NCBI GenBank assembly: GCA_038850735.1
Contig: JAWCLO010000001.1
Coordinates: 204,138-268,137, forward strand
Source: Methanomassiliicoccales archaeon
Lineage (GTDB): Archaea > Thermoplasmatota > Thermoplasmata > Methanomassiliicoccales > JACIVX01
Direction of reading: 5' to 3'
DNA length: 64,000 nucleotides
Of this stretch, positions 1 through 9,072 are shown in pieces. Within the stretch, counting starts at the first letter, position 1. Each line of letters opens with the position of its first letter. The position numbers and the translations under genes were made by a program. Under the pieces are notes generated by a model that was not told the DNA's origin, ran no database searches, and saw only the letters and a list, made by a program, of their open reading frames with translations.

Positions 1-1184
1 TGGATGGAGAACTAGCGATAGTAACGCCCAACAAGGTTGAGTTGTATGACGAAACTGGTACTGGAATCACAAGAAAACCCGAGTTTGTAAATTGGAATGT
101 CGAAGATGCTGAACGAGGCGGATTTGAGCATTTCATGCTCAAGGAGATTTTTGAACAACCATCCTCAATTCACAATTCCCTGCTCGGTATTCTGGACAAC
201 ATAGAGGAAGAGGAGTTTCTCCAGAATGTCGATTTCAATTCGATAAAGATAATCGCCTGTGGGTCCTCCTATTACGCTGGGATGACGGGAAAATATATCA
301 TTGAAGCTCTTTCTGAAATTCCAGTTACATTAGAGTTAGCATCGGAATACAGATATTCCTGTGGAACTTACGAGAAGCCGCTTGTAATCCTCGTCAGCCA
401 AAGCGGTGAGACCGCAGATACGCTCGCAGCAGCGAGGGAAGCTAAGAAAAGAGGATGCCGCACGGTCGCGGTAACGAATGTCGTAGGCAGTACAATCACA
501 AGGGAGGTAGACGAGGTTTTCTATACAAGAGCAGGGCCAGAGATAGGAGTGGCTGCCACAAAGTCGTTTGTTACGCAACTTGTCTCACTATATCTAATTG
601 GAATACGTATTGGGTTACTGCAAGGGAAGCTATCTTACGAGAAGCTTCGATCATTGAAGGAAGAATTGAGATCCATGCCAAAACATGTCAATATGGTTTT
701 GGATAAGAAGAGTGAAATAGAACAAAATGCAGAATTACTCGTTGACGCTCAAAGTGTTTTCTACATCGGAAGGAACATCAACTATCCAATTATGCTAGAG
801 GGCGCCCTGAAATTGAAAGAGATCTCTTACATTCACGCAGAGGGTTATGCAGCAGGTGAATTGAAACATGGTCCGCTCGCCCTTCTCGATAGGAAAACGC
901 CTGTTGTCGCTTCTTGCGTTAGAGATCATACTTTTGAGAAGATGATTTCAAACATCTCCGAAGTAGCAGCAAGGGATAGCCCTGTGCTCGCCATCGGATT
1001 TACTGATGATCGCGATGTTATGGCGGTTGTGGATCGATTTATCGGAATACCAAGGGTCGATCCGCTCTTCACGCCAATTCCGATCACAGTTGTGCTACAA
1101 CTTCTTGCATATTATACAGCGAAGAAAAAAGGATGCTCAATTGATAAGCCTCGGAATCTTGCCAAAAGCGTGACCGTTGAATGA
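1..1184 (+). CDS. glmS: Glucosamine-6-phosphate synthase (isomerizing), C-terminal part
   Basis: This enzyme makes glucosamine-6-phosphate from fructose-6-phosphate and glutamine, the first step towards UDP-GlcNAc and surface glycans. The reading frame is open from base 3, so the N-terminal glutaminase domain lies mostly outside the window; about 393 codons are visible. The visible part begins with the end of the glutaminase domain (DGELAIVTP) and continues into two SIS sugar-isomerase domains. The first SIS domain carries IIACGSSYYAG and SQSGETADT, the second EGALKLKEISYIHAE, and the tail ends in LAKSVTVE as in the family. A TTG at 42 could be mistaken for a start, but homologous sequence continues upstream. 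The gene meets the convergent Cas4-like gene with no intergenic base. Confidence 0.95.
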   Translation, partial: DGELAIVTPNKVELYDETGTGITRKPEFVNWNVEDAERGGFEHFMLKEIFEQPSSIHNSLLGILDNIEEEEFLQNVDFNSIKIIACGSSYYAGMTGKYIIEALSEIPVTLELASEYRYSCGTYEKPLVILVSQSGETADTLAAAREAKKRGCRTVAVTNVVGSTITREVDEVFYTRAGPEIGVAATKSFVTQLVSLYLIGIRIGLLQGKLSYEKLRSLKEELRSMPKHVNMVLDKKSEIEQNAELLVDAQSVFYIGRNINYPIMLEGALKLKEISYIHAEGYAAGELKHGPLALLDRKTPVVASCVRDHTFEKMISNISEVAARDSPVLAIGFTDDRDVMAVVDRFIGIPRVDPLFTPIPITVVLQLLAYYTAKKKGCSIDKPRNLAKSVTVE

Positions 1185-2162
1185 TCAGGCAAGTTTTTCG
1201 GGACAAATTGTTCTTCTCGAGCAAGAAAGGCACTTATTTATTCTTCTGTGATTTCTGTGCGCAATACCCTCATTTATTATTTTTTTCATCTCATCAAGCT
1301 TCTCGATAACTAGATTCTTCAATAATTCGTCATAATCGATTTCAAATTCTGCGTCATTGTATCTCAGGAGACCCCGCGTAACCTTTGCGCCAGTTTCCTC
1401 CAAAAGGAGGCAGTAGGCTCCGATTTTGATGATGTGAGAAAAAAGCGGACCGCGCGGTGTGCGACCTGTCTTGACCTCGACGGGCACAGATTCGCCGTCA
1501 ACTTCAATTACATAATTCGGTTTTCCGGAAAGACCGTACCTTTCGGATCTGAAAGATTTGGTGTTCTCGGTACCAACAAAGAGTATTTTTCCATGAATCT
1601 GCTGCTTATTTCGCTTTGAAGATGCAATATTGATAGACTTTAGATAGATGTAAAGAGCTACACTCGCGGCAATGAGCCAAACAAGCGCTAACACCTCATA
1701 AATCAAGGCAATTCTAGGCTCTATGCCTAGTATCGTCACAGCATTTATGACGATAATCATTGCGATGATAGCCGCCAAAACCGTAAGCTGTTGATACTTG
1801 AGCTTGATGTTCTCTTCAGCAGCAAACGCCGAACGGTAGAACGAGACTATGCCCATAATAATCCATGGTATAGATAGAAGACCGAGTATCCCCCTCCATT
1901 CCTCCGCGTTTTGCAGCGGTCGAAATAGAGCACCACTTATGGCTAATATCGTTGCTGTTACAGCAAACCAAGCAACTACCCTCTCCCAGACGCTTGCTTT
2001 TGACTCGTGCTCAACTATTTTACTGACTTCCTCAGTTAAAATCTCATGCTCTTTTTGACCTTCTTCTAAGATGGGCACTGGGATATCAGTACCCCGGCTA
2101 AGCCACCAGCTCAGCGGACAATATGCGAATTTTTCAAGCTCGCTGGCGGATATAAAGGTCAT
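1185..2162 (-). CDS. Cas4-like PD-(D/E)XK protein with four inserted membrane segments
   Basis: The 325-residue protein has the Cas4/Dna2-type outline. There is one N-terminal cysteine (Cys15, in FAYCPLSWW) and a C-terminal cysteine triad (Cys311, Cys314, Cys320), the usual pattern for a 4Fe-4S cluster tying the two ends together. A nuclease-like core (GKPNYVIEVDG, then VPVEVKTGR) sits at about residues 212-240. Between the first cysteine and the core lie four hydrophobic segments (about 58-80, 87-109, 124-145 and 150-173), so the protein should sit in the membrane. The usual catalytic Asp of the GxPD stretch is Asn here, while the E-x-K half is kept, so nuclease activity is uncertain. No cas1, cas2 or CRISPR array is present. 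A role in DNA processing at the membrane is inference. Confidence 0.7.
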   Translation of the reverse strand: MTFISASELEKFAYCPLSWWLSRGTDIPVPILEEGQKEHEILTEEVSKIVEHESKASVWERVVAWFAVTATILAISGALFRPLQNAEEWRGILGLLSIPWIIMGIVSFYRSAFAAEENIKLKYQQLTVLAAIIAMIIVINAVTILGIEPRIALIYEVLALVWLIAASVALYIYLKSINIASSKRNKQQIHGKILFVGTENTKSFRSERYGLSGKPNYVIEVDGESVPVEVKTGRTPRGPLFSHIIKIGAYCLLLEETGAKVTRGLLRYNDAEFEIDYDELLKNLVIEKLDEMKKIINEGIAHRNHRRINKCLSCSRRTICPEKLA

Positions 2163-2231
2163 GTTGCATATATTGGCACGTGTATTCTAAATGCTATGCA
2201 TGGTTGCCGTTTCATAAAGAATCTGCACTTG

Positions 2232-2990
2232 CTATTTCGGTTCATGATTCAAACTTACTATTGAAGAGTCGCTAATTACGATTCCATCAGGGCATCTTAT
2301 GTCCTCGAGGTATCCAAACCAGTAAACGACTAGGCCGTCACCAAAAAGCTCCGTATACGCACTAAGTTGTCTGCGAATATTCTTCTTGACTTCGATCAAA
2401 TCCCCAAAACTTGCTTTGGATTCAATCCAGTTAATTTTCCACCCATTTAACCTAATCGGCCTTTGGAGGAGACAATCTGGCGTTTTTGGAAATTCTCCCC
2501 TAAGATCTCTTTCTGTCTTATATTCAAGCCCTTGAGCATCAAGCCATTGTTTCAATTGGTTTTCTCCCCATTCCCCTCGCTTATACTGAATTTCAGTAGC
2601 CCATGGGGAATAAACGACGTCAGCGCGAATTACGTCCATTATCTCATTCATAAGCCTTGAATCCTTAATCAATTCGGGCTGCTTTACCATATTCCAATAC
2701 TGCTTCTTTGAAAGTCCGTTGGCCTGAAAAATAATGAGCCCCGTTAATATAGGTGAGAATCGCCATTTCCTTGCGATCGAGAGAATGCTTTTCCCTTTTT
2801 TCCAGGATTCAAGCAATATATCAGCATTGCGCTTTACGAGATAGAAACGCTTGGTAGTTTCCCTCACGGTTTTTTGGGTGAAAATCACAGTTAATAGTTC
2901 CTCATTCAATTTTTTCTCGTTTGCAACCTTTCTAATATCCTCAGGAAAATTCAGTGAGTCATAAATTTCCCTGTATTCACTTAACTTCAT
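2232..2990 (-). CDS. TPD-motif nuclease-like protein (archaeal CDIN1/C15orf41 relative)
   Basis: The 252-residue protein resembles the TPD family, which includes human CDIN1 (C15orf41) and archaeal homologues predicted to be PD-(D/E)XK nucleases. The N-terminal two thirds is helical with helix-turn-helix-like stretches (SILSIARKWRFSP). The C-terminal domain has the run RGEWGENQLKQWL, then FPKTPDCLL and INWIESKASFGD, giving Glu, Asp and E-x-K positions consistent with an intact active site. It ends 69 bases upstream of the Cas4-like gene on the same strand, so the two nuclease-fold genes may be co-transcribed. The substrate is unknown. The family assignment rests on the TPD and ESK motifs. Confidence 0.7.
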   Translation of the reverse strand: MKLSEYREIYDSLNFPEDIRKVANEKKLNEELLTVIFTQKTVRETTKRFYLVKRNADILLESWKKGKSILSIARKWRFSPILTGLIIFQANGLSKKQYWNMVKQPELIKDSRLMNEIMDVIRADVVYSPWATEIQYKRGEWGENQLKQWLDAQGLEYKTERDLRGEFPKTPDCLLQRPIRLNGWKINWIESKASFGDLIEVKKNIRRQLSAYTELFGDGLVVYWFGYLEDIRCPDGIVISDSSIVSLNHEPK

Positions 2991-3285
2991 CTTTTCACAC
3001 TTTATAAATTTACACTGTTCATCGTCGTAGTGAGCTATTTCATATTTAAATTTGTCTATTCAGGGGATGTCATCTCCGCAATCTGGATGAGTACATTAAG
3101 ATGAAAATCAAACAACTCACTAATTTGATACTTTGAAATGTGAGAACTATGTAGCTCCGCCAGAAGTTATGAAAGTTACCAAAAACTCTGTTGTATAGTA
3201 GCCACATGCAATATGATTAAATATGCATCATGCTGATTCATTCAAGGTAACTCGATGCGATTGAAAATGCAAGATGGTGATTACA

Positions 3286-3891
3286 ATGAATAGCTCGTTT
3301 CTTGCAAGTAGTCGTGGTCCTCCATGGCTCCCAGCAGCTGCCGTAGATGCTAGACGCCTCGCATACTGGGGTCAAATTTTCTTTTTCGTTGTGATGATCG
3401 TAGCGGCCGTTTTCGGAATTATATCATTATTTTTGCTTATTCTGGATCAGACAGGCGGAGGAGGAACGATATATCTTCTCATAACGGCGCTCGTGGATTT
3501 CATAATTCTCTACATAATGAAACCCACACTTTTTGATCACCTCGATCAGGGCAGATTTAGCGAAGCAAGCGATCATATGCTGATATATGGAGTACTTGGG
3601 CTGATATTTGGAGTAATTCCAGGCATCCTTCTCATAATCGGATTTGCAAGATTGCAGGAAGTATTTCAGCCACAGTATCAGCCCTATCCGCCAAGCCAAG
3701 TTCAGACAACGCTCGAGGGCGAATCCGTTAAAACTCCACCGCCACCGGTGCAACCTCAACAGCAAGAAGTTCAACAGCCTGTTGCCCAGCAACCAAAAAC
3801 AAAGCATCCAGAAATGGTGAAGTGCAAGAAGTGCGGAGTACAATATCCAGCATTCATGAGAACATGTCCGAACTGCGGTGAGGAGCGATAG
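3286..3891 (+). CDS. Membrane protein with C-terminal zinc ribbon
   Basis: I do not recognise a named family. The predicted protein has 201 residues when started at the ATG at 3286, which follows GGTGAT by four bases; an in-frame ATG at 3274 is the alternative. Three hydrophobic segments occupy roughly the first 125 residues. A Pro/Gln-rich linker (PPPPVQPQQQ) follows, and then a C-terminal zinc ribbon CKKCG...CPNCG. Such small proteins, with a membrane anchor and a cytoplasmic zinc ribbon, are common in archaea and usually uncharacterised. A TATA-like TTAAATATG lies at 3217-3225. The gene converges with the UPF0248 gene. Confidence 0.7.
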   Translation: MNSSFLASSRGPPWLPAAAVDARRLAYWGQIFFFVVMIVAAVFGIISLFLLILDQTGGGGTIYLLITALVDFIILYIMKPTLFDHLDQGRFSEASDHMLIYGVLGLIFGVIPGILLIIGFARLQEVFQPQYQPYPPSQVQTTLEGESVKTPPPPVQPQQQEVQQPVAQQPKTKHPEMVKCKKCGVQYPAFMRTCPNCGEER

Positions 3892-3897
3892 ATGGTC

Positions 3898-4179
3898 TTA
3901 TAGACACTCTTTATTATTTTTTGATCTAAGTTTCCGAGATTCATAAAGAGTTTTTCCTTCATACAATATTTTAACGACTCTGTGATACGGTATTGCAATA
4001 TTACCTACTTTGAAATAATACCTATCTAATTCTCTTATCTCCGCACCTGAAATGATTCGTGTGTTGTCTGGTGCCCCGCGGTGCAAAATATGAACCTCAG
4101 CTTTTGCAAGGTCGTAACCTGGCCGCCACTTAAGTTCGTTTAATATTTCTTTGGGGAACATCTGTTTTATTAGTCTCAA
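3898..4179 (-). CDS. UPF0248 (DUF504) family protein
   Basis: The 93-residue product matches the archaeal UPF0248/DUF504 pattern: FPKEILNELKWRPGYD, then HRGAPDNTRIISGAEI, then IPYHRVVKILYEG. The family belongs to the MJ1316-type domains, which have been proposed to recognise RNA ends, but no reaction is established. The length is normal. It stands alone on the minus strand between two plus-strand genes, so context adds nothing about its job. Its start lies about 45 bases from the divergent ade start, and the two genes share a short AT-rich promoter region. Confidence 0.85.
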   Translation of the reverse strand: MRLIKQMFPKEILNELKWRPGYDLAKAEVHILHRGAPDNTRIISGAEIRELDRYYFKVGNIAIPYHRVVKILYEGKTLYESRKLRSKNNKECL

Positions 4180-4223
4180 GCCGATAGAAAAATATTTTTG
4201 ATTGCATGAAAAAATGAGATTTG

Positions 4224-5867
4224 ATGCGTCTGCATATAATAGAAGGACAACTTGTCGATGTTGCGAGCGAAGAGATAATCCCCGCGCGTGTCATAGTTCA
4301 GGGAGAGAAGATCGTCGGCATCGAAGAGTTATCAGAAGCACCAGATCGTTATATTCTCCCTGGTTTCATCGATGCACATATTCATATAGAGTCCTCCCTC
4401 CTGTGTCCTTCAAGATTTTCGGAAGCAGCTGTTCCCCATGGAACCACATGCATCATAACCGATCCACATGAAATTGCAAACGTTCTTGGGATGGAAGGGA
4501 TAAGATACATGATTGATGATGCGAAAAGAACTCCGATGCGCATATATTTTACCGCTCCTTCCTGCGTTCCAGCTACCAAAATAGAGACTTCTGGAGCGAT
4601 ACTTACATGGAGAGAAATTTACGAATTGCTCATGCTAAATGAAGTTGTAGCTCTCGGCGAAGTTATGGATGTTCAATCCGTTCTCGAATATAAAGATGAA
4701 ATTCTTAAAAAAATTGAAATAGCGAGGATTCTCGGAAAACCTATCGATGGACACGCACCCGGATTAACTGGCTTTGATCTTGATCAATATATTTCTGTTG
4801 GTATCTCAACCGACCATGAATGTTTGACTCTGGATGAAGCAACTGAAAAGTATCGCAAAGGAATGAAAATAATGATAAGAGAAGGTTCAACATCAAAGAA
4901 TCTAAAGCAACTCGCACCTTTTGCTGATAAAAGAGAATTCTTTCTCGTATCGGACGATCTCGATGTGATTGATCTCGAAAAGGGTCATCTAGATCGTCTT
5001 CTTAAGAAAGCAGTTGAATGTGGTATTGACTCCATATCAGCAATTCAGGCCGTAACGATAAGGCCCTCAAAACATTACGGTCTTCCAATTGGACTCATCG
5101 AAGTGGGAAAACCTGCGGACATCGTCATTGTCAATAATCTTTGTGAATTCAATGTTTTGGAGGTTTACATAAACGGCATTTTATGTGCGCTGGGTAAAAG
5201 AAGACTTTTTGACCTGAACCCTCAGAAATTGAATTATAAAATGGTAGAACAACGTATATTTGAAAAGGATCTCGAGCTTCGTGTCGATCAGCGATCAGGT
5301 AAAGCGAAAGTAAGGGTGATTAAAGCCGTTCCAGATCAAGCCGTGAGTTTTTCGGATACAGCCGAGTTAAAAATAGTTGATGGAACTGTTCAACCTTCTA
5401 TAGAAGACGATGTCCTGCTAGTTGCTGTCGTTTGTAGGTACAGGCAAAAGAAACCTGCAATTGGATTTATTCGAGGTTTTGGATTGAAAAGGGGGGCAAT
5501 TGCCTCTACTGTGGCACACGATGCTCACAATATCATTGCTGTTGGTACTGAATTGAAATCGATGGCTTTTGCTATTGAGTATGTATCCAGGGTCGGAGGG
5601 TTTTTTGCAACAGATGGACATGAGTCAATTTGCGTAGAACTGCCCATCGCGGGACTCATGAGTAACGAGCGGTCTGATTCCCTAGGGAGGAAAATGATAC
5701 GAATTCTTGAGTTCGTAAGGAGCCTTGGTTGCGATTTTGATGCACCCTTTATGACGCTATCATTTCAAAGTCTTGTAGTGTTGCCAGAGATCAAGATTTG
5801 TGATATGGGTCTTTTCGACTCAAGAAAATTCAGATTTGTCGATCCGATTATAGAATTAGAACAATAA
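4224..5867 (+). CDS. ade: Adenine deaminase
   Basis: Adenine deaminase converts adenine to hypoxanthine and ammonia in purine salvage. The 547-residue length is normal for the family. The amidohydrolase metal site HxH is seen in GFIDAHIHIESS (about residues 48-58). TTCIITDPHEIANVLG, GHAPGLTG and the C-terminal MTLSFQSLVVLPEIK stretch are typical. The start is the ATG at 4224, directly after an in-frame TTG at 4221; no strong Shine-Dalgarno is seen, and AAAAATATTTTT about 25 bases upstream suggests a leaderless message. The next two genes are purine phosphoribosyltransferases on the same strand, which gives a coherent adenine-to-IMP salvage set. Confidence 0.95.
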   Translation: MRLHIIEGQLVDVASEEIIPARVIVQGEKIVGIEELSEAPDRYILPGFIDAHIHIESSLLCPSRFSEAAVPHGTTCIITDPHEIANVLGMEGIRYMIDDAKRTPMRIYFTAPSCVPATKIETSGAILTWREIYELLMLNEVVALGEVMDVQSVLEYKDEILKKIEIARILGKPIDGHAPGLTGFDLDQYISVGISTDHECLTLDEATEKYRKGMKIMIREGSTSKNLKQLAPFADKREFFLVSDDLDVIDLEKGHLDRLLKKAVECGIDSISAIQAVTIRPSKHYGLPIGLIEVGKPADIVIVNNLCEFNVLEVYINGILCALGKRRLFDLNPQKLNYKMVEQRIFEKDLELRVDQRSGKAKVRVIKAVPDQAVSFSDTAELKIVDGTVQPSIEDDVLLVAVVCRYRQKKPAIGFIRGFGLKRGAIASTVAHDAHNIIAVGTELKSMAFAIEYVSRVGGFFATDGHESICVELPIAGLMSNERSDSLGRKMIRILEFVRSLGCDFDAPFMTLSFQSLVVLPEIKICDMGLFDSRKFRFVDPIIELEQ

Positions 5868-5938
5868 ACTTCGATGAAAAACTTTCAAAAAGATTTTTTG
5901 CATCTAATTAATACTCCCATCCCTAAAGTGATGAAAAA

Positions 5939-6601
5939 ATGTCCGATCTCGAGAGATTCAAGACAAAGATCGTCACATGGGATGAAATTTCAAAATGGAC
6001 ATTAGATGTCGCCCGCCAGATTAAAGACTGCAATTACAATCCGACTGTCATCGTAGGTCTGACAAGAGGGGGGTGGATACCAGCAAGATTGTTGTGCGAT
6101 TATCTCCACGTCAAAAAACTTTATGCTATTAAAACTGAGCACTGGGGGATAACTGCAAATCAAAGCGGAAAGGCCCTCCTCACGCAGGAGCTTAATGCTA
6201 GTATCGATGATGAGAATGTGCTTATCGTTGACGATATTACTGATACTGGCGAAAGTCTGAAGCTTGCAATAAAACACGTTGACGCACTGAATCCAAAAAC
6301 GATTCAGACGGCTACTTTATTACACATTACCCGATCTCAGATAGAGCCGGACTATTACTCAGTCAAGGTTCCAGCGACGCAGTGGACTTGGTTCATATTT
6401 CCATGGAACCTGCATGAGGACATGAGGACCTTATTACCAAAGACTTTGAGTGACGGCAAAGCTGAGGATGAAATTCGAAAGGCATTCATGGACCAGTTCG
6501 AAATCGACGTCTCTGAAGAACTGGTGCGGGAAACACTCAAAGATTTAGAAGCCGAAGGAAAGGTCAAAAGGAAGGGAAGAATCTGGGTAAGAATCTCATA
6601 G
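5939..6601 (+). CDS. Purine phosphoribosyltransferase-like protein with C-terminal winged helix
   Basis: This is a type I phosphoribosyltransferase, probably using hypoxanthine, guanine or xanthine with PRPP. The PRPP-binding signature LIVDDITDTGES lies at residues 95-106. The VIVGLTRGGWIPAR loop near residue 40 is typical of archaeal Gpt/HGPRT-like enzymes. The last about 50 residues (from about 170) look like a small winged helix (ELVRETLKDLEAEGKVKRKG), which is not part of the catalytic fold and may bind nucleic acid or just pack on the enzyme. The ATG at 5939 is preceded by AGTGATG. It follows ade by 71 bases. The exact purine base cannot be told from sequence. Confidence 0.85.
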   Translation: MSDLERFKTKIVTWDEISKWTLDVARQIKDCNYNPTVIVGLTRGGWIPARLLCDYLHVKKLYAIKTEHWGITANQSGKALLTQELNASIDDENVLIVDDITDTGESLKLAIKHVDALNPKTIQTATLLHITRSQIEPDYYSVKVPATQWTWFIFPWNLHEDMRTLLPKTLSDGKAEDEIRKAFMDQFEIDVSEELVRETLKDLEAEGKVKRKGRIWVRIS

Positions 6602-6672
6602 GTTGATCATTCGATGCGATCCTTACAACTCCGTCATTTATATCATCATAGAAGGAAATTAGAGATCCTGTG

Positions 6673-7230
6673 ATGCTCCATAAACTCAAGAGAGAGCTCG
6701 AACAATCTCCCGTGATTCGATTGGGCAACTACGATTATTTTGTGAGTCCGATCACAGATGGTATTCCAAAAATGGATCCTGACATCTTGGCTGAGGTCAT
6801 TGAAGCAATAATTGAAGTCGGCGATTTTGATTGCGACATGATCACGACACCCGAAGCCATGGGAATACCGATTGCTGTTGGCCTTTCTCAAAGGCTACAC
6901 ATTCCATATAATGTTATCAGAAAGAGAAGATATAGACTCCCCGGTGAAATCACTGTTAGCCAACGTACAGGATACTCTGCGACAGATCTGTATATAAATG
7001 GAATAAAAAAAGGAGATAAAATCGTCTTCGTCGATGATGTTTTGAGCACTGGCGGTACATTAATAGCAATCATATCAGCATTGATCGAACTTGGTGCGAT
7101 TATTAAAGATGTAATCATTGTCGTCGAAAAAGGAAACGCGAAGTCGAAGATAGAAAAAACGACTGGTGTGCGGATTAAGACTCTTGTAAGAGTAGATGTA
7201 AGGGATGGTAGGGTAGTCGTATCTACTTGA
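6673..7230 (+). CDS. hpt: Hypoxanthine phosphoribosyltransferase, archaeal Hpt type
   Basis: The 185-residue protein matches the archaeal Hpt/GfcR-like phosphoribosyltransferases that turn hypoxanthine or guanine plus PRPP into IMP or GMP. The PRPP loop IVFVDDVLSTGGT is near residue 117. The N-terminal MLHKLKRELEQSPVIRLGNY and the TTPEAMGIPIA loop are typical of the methanogen enzyme. Start is the ATG at 6673 with an in-frame GTG one codon upstream. It follows the other PRT gene by 71 bases on the same strand. Its last eight bases overlap the convergent ABC permease gene. Together with ade it completes adenine salvage. Confidence 0.9.
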   Translation: MLHKLKRELEQSPVIRLGNYDYFVSPITDGIPKMDPDILAEVIEAIIEVGDFDCDMITTPEAMGIPIAVGLSQRLHIPYNVIRKRRYRLPGEITVSQRTGYSATDLYINGIKKGDKIVFVDDVLSTGGTLIAIISALIELGAIIKDVIIVVEKGNAKSKIEKTTGVRIKTLVRVDVRDGRVVVST

Positions 7231-8008
7231 TAAGGCGTCTCCTCATCAGTATGATTGCCACAACAAAAGTTATTCCAGTTAGCATTATAATATAGATCAC
7301 TCCAAGGAGATCCGTCCATCCTATCATGTTGTAACTGAGATCTCTGATAAGCCTCGTTGAGTGAGTGAGTGGAAGAAGCTCAGCCAGGGCTTGTCCCCAA
7401 CCAGGCAGTACGCTCAGGGGGAAGAAGGTCCCGCTAAAGAGGAACATCGGAGTAATAAGGAGGAAGAAAGGGTAGTTGAATGAGTCTATATTGGGGACCA
7501 GAGCGGTGAAAATCATGGCAATGGCGGCAAACATAAGCCCAGACAAGAATCCAATGAATGGCACAATAAGAATTCCCGGAAATCTCGCCAGGCCCGCGAT
7601 GCAAACAACGACAAGCACAATTGTCGAATTTAAGAAGCTCTTCGTAGCGCCCCAAAACATTTCTCCGGCTATCACATCCTCAATGCTAAGGGGCGTAGCA
7701 ATGATTGCATCGAATGTTTTCTGATAATGCATTCTCACATACGAACCGTAAGTGCATTCAAAAAATGCTGAGTACATCGAGGAAATTGCTACGAGACCTG
7801 GGGCTAAGAACATTGCATATTCAACCATTATCCCCTCATATTCCACTTTCCCGATCAATATCCCGAAACCCAGACCCATCGCTACCAAATATAGAATTGG
7901 CTCAAGGAAAGGGGGCAGAAAATTTGTCTTCCATGTGGTAAAGAATACGTCCCGATTCCTTCTCCAGACCATGATAGATCTTCTTGTAATGTTTGAAAGA
8001 ATACTCAA
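7223..8008 (-). CDS. ABC-2 type transporter permease
   Basis: The 261-residue integral membrane protein has about six hydrophobic segments and the ABC-2 pattern of NodJ/DrrB-like permeases: an N-terminal WRRNRDVFFTTWKTNFLPPFLEPILYL stretch in two parts, FECTYGSYVRM in the first loop, MFLFSGTFFPLSVLPGW near residue 190 and LPLTHSTRLIRDL after it. It forms an exporter with the ATPase encoded just upstream, overlapping by four bases (ATGA-type coupling). The substrate is not predictable; relatives export drugs, lipids or polysaccharide. Confidence 0.9.
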   Translation of the reverse strand: MSILSNITRRSIMVWRRNRDVFFTTWKTNFLPPFLEPILYLVAMGLGFGILIGKVEYEGIMVEYAMFLAPGLVAISSMYSAFFECTYGSYVRMHYQKTFDAIIATPLSIEDVIAGEMFWGATKSFLNSTIVLVVVCIAGLARFPGILIVPFIGFLSGLMFAAIAMIFTALVPNIDSFNYPFFLLITPMFLFSGTFFPLSVLPGWGQALAELLPLTHSTRLIRDLSYNMIGWTDLLGVIYIIMLTGITFVVAIILMRRRLIK

Positions 8009-8937
8009 TCTCTCAACCCCCTTCCAGTGAGTTTTAAGAAAACATCCTCCAATGTTGAATTTCTTATCACCGTATGGTTCAGTTGAAAATGATTACGAAG
8101 AGGAGCAAGGAGCTCTTGAGGAGAATTAGTATATGCGTAAATTCGATCCAAACCTCTTTCAAAAGAAATCCCGCGAGACTGCAAATAATCTTCCAGCCCA
8201 ACAGGTGGCTCAACGATTTCTACGACGCTACCATAGGAAAACTTAACGATCAAATCTGCTGGCCTACCCTCAGTGAGTATTCGGCCGCGATCCATGATTA
8301 AGAGGCGGTCACAGAGCCGCTCTGCCTCATCCATATAGTGGGTAGTTAAAACAACCGTGACTCCTGATTTTCTTAATTCCCTGATTTTATCCCATATAAG
8401 ATGCCGTGCCTGAGGGTCGAGACCTGTCGTGGGTTCGTCTAGAATCAAAATTCTAGGATCATTTATCAATGCCCTCGCGATGATGAGACGTCTTTTCATA
8501 CCTCCAGACAGCTCAGTTATCAATACATTCGCCTTTTCCTGGAGTTGCATGAATTCAAGCAATTCTACCGCTCGCTTTTCAGCCACCTTTTTTTCTATTC
8601 CAAAGTATCTTGCGTAAACAGTAAGATTCTTGAGGACCGTAAAATCTGGATCTAAATTGTTTTCCTGGGGTGCTACACCTATCAGAGCCTTTACTTCCCT
8701 TGGTTTCTGTTCAACGTCCAATCCCATAACAGATAATTTACCAGATGTAATTGGAGAGGAGCAGTAAATCATTTTCATTACCGTGGTCTTGCCAGCACCA
8801 TTCGGACCGAGAAATCCATAGCACTCGCCTTCGTTAATATAAAAGCTAACCCCATCAACGGCCGTCAACGTTCCATATTTTTTCGTAAGACTCAATGCTT
8901 CAATCACTTTCATGTCGCAGGGTAATCTCACGGTCAT
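8005..8937 (-). CDS. ABC transporter ATP-binding protein (NodI/DrrA type)
   Basis: The 310-residue ATPase energises the ABC-2 permease encoded downstream. Walker A GPNGAGKTT is at residues 44-52, the signature LSGGMKRR at about 143-150, and Walker B ILILDEPTTGLD at about 163-174. An H-loop TTHYMDEAE follows. The C-terminal about 80 residues are the extension usual in drug-resistance and Nod-type ATPases. Translation may start at the first ATG (8937) or at the ATG at 8913, just before the usual VIEALSLTKKYG; the shorter form fits homologues better. Confidence 0.92.
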   Translation of the reverse strand: MTVRLPCDMKVIEALSLTKKYGTLTAVDGVSFYINEGECYGFLGPNGAGKTTVMKMIYCSSPITSGKLSVMGLDVEQKPREVKALIGVAPQENNLDPDFTVLKNLTVYARYFGIEKKVAEKRAVELLEFMQLQEKANVLITELSGGMKRRLIIARALINDPRILILDEPTTGLDPQARHLIWDKIRELRKSGVTVVLTTHYMDEAERLCDRLLIMDRGRILTEGRPADLIVKFSYGSVVEIVEPPVGLEDYLQSRGISFERGLDRIYAYTNSPQELLAPLRNHFQLNHTVIRNSTLEDVFLKLTGRGLRD

Positions 8938-9072
8938 TTAATTAAAATGTCTGCATATCTCAGCAAAATCAAAGGACGTTGATTATGCTAAGAACATCAT
9001 GCCCATTTGAAGACAATTAGCATAATTGTAATGGAATGAACATATGACAGCATTGTACGATTTGAACTCCTT

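Noticed and set aside
1185-2990. A CRISPR-Cas locus around the Cas4-like gene
   Set aside because: No repeat array, cas1, cas2 or effector gene lies within reach, and the protein has membrane segments not found in CRISPR Cas4.
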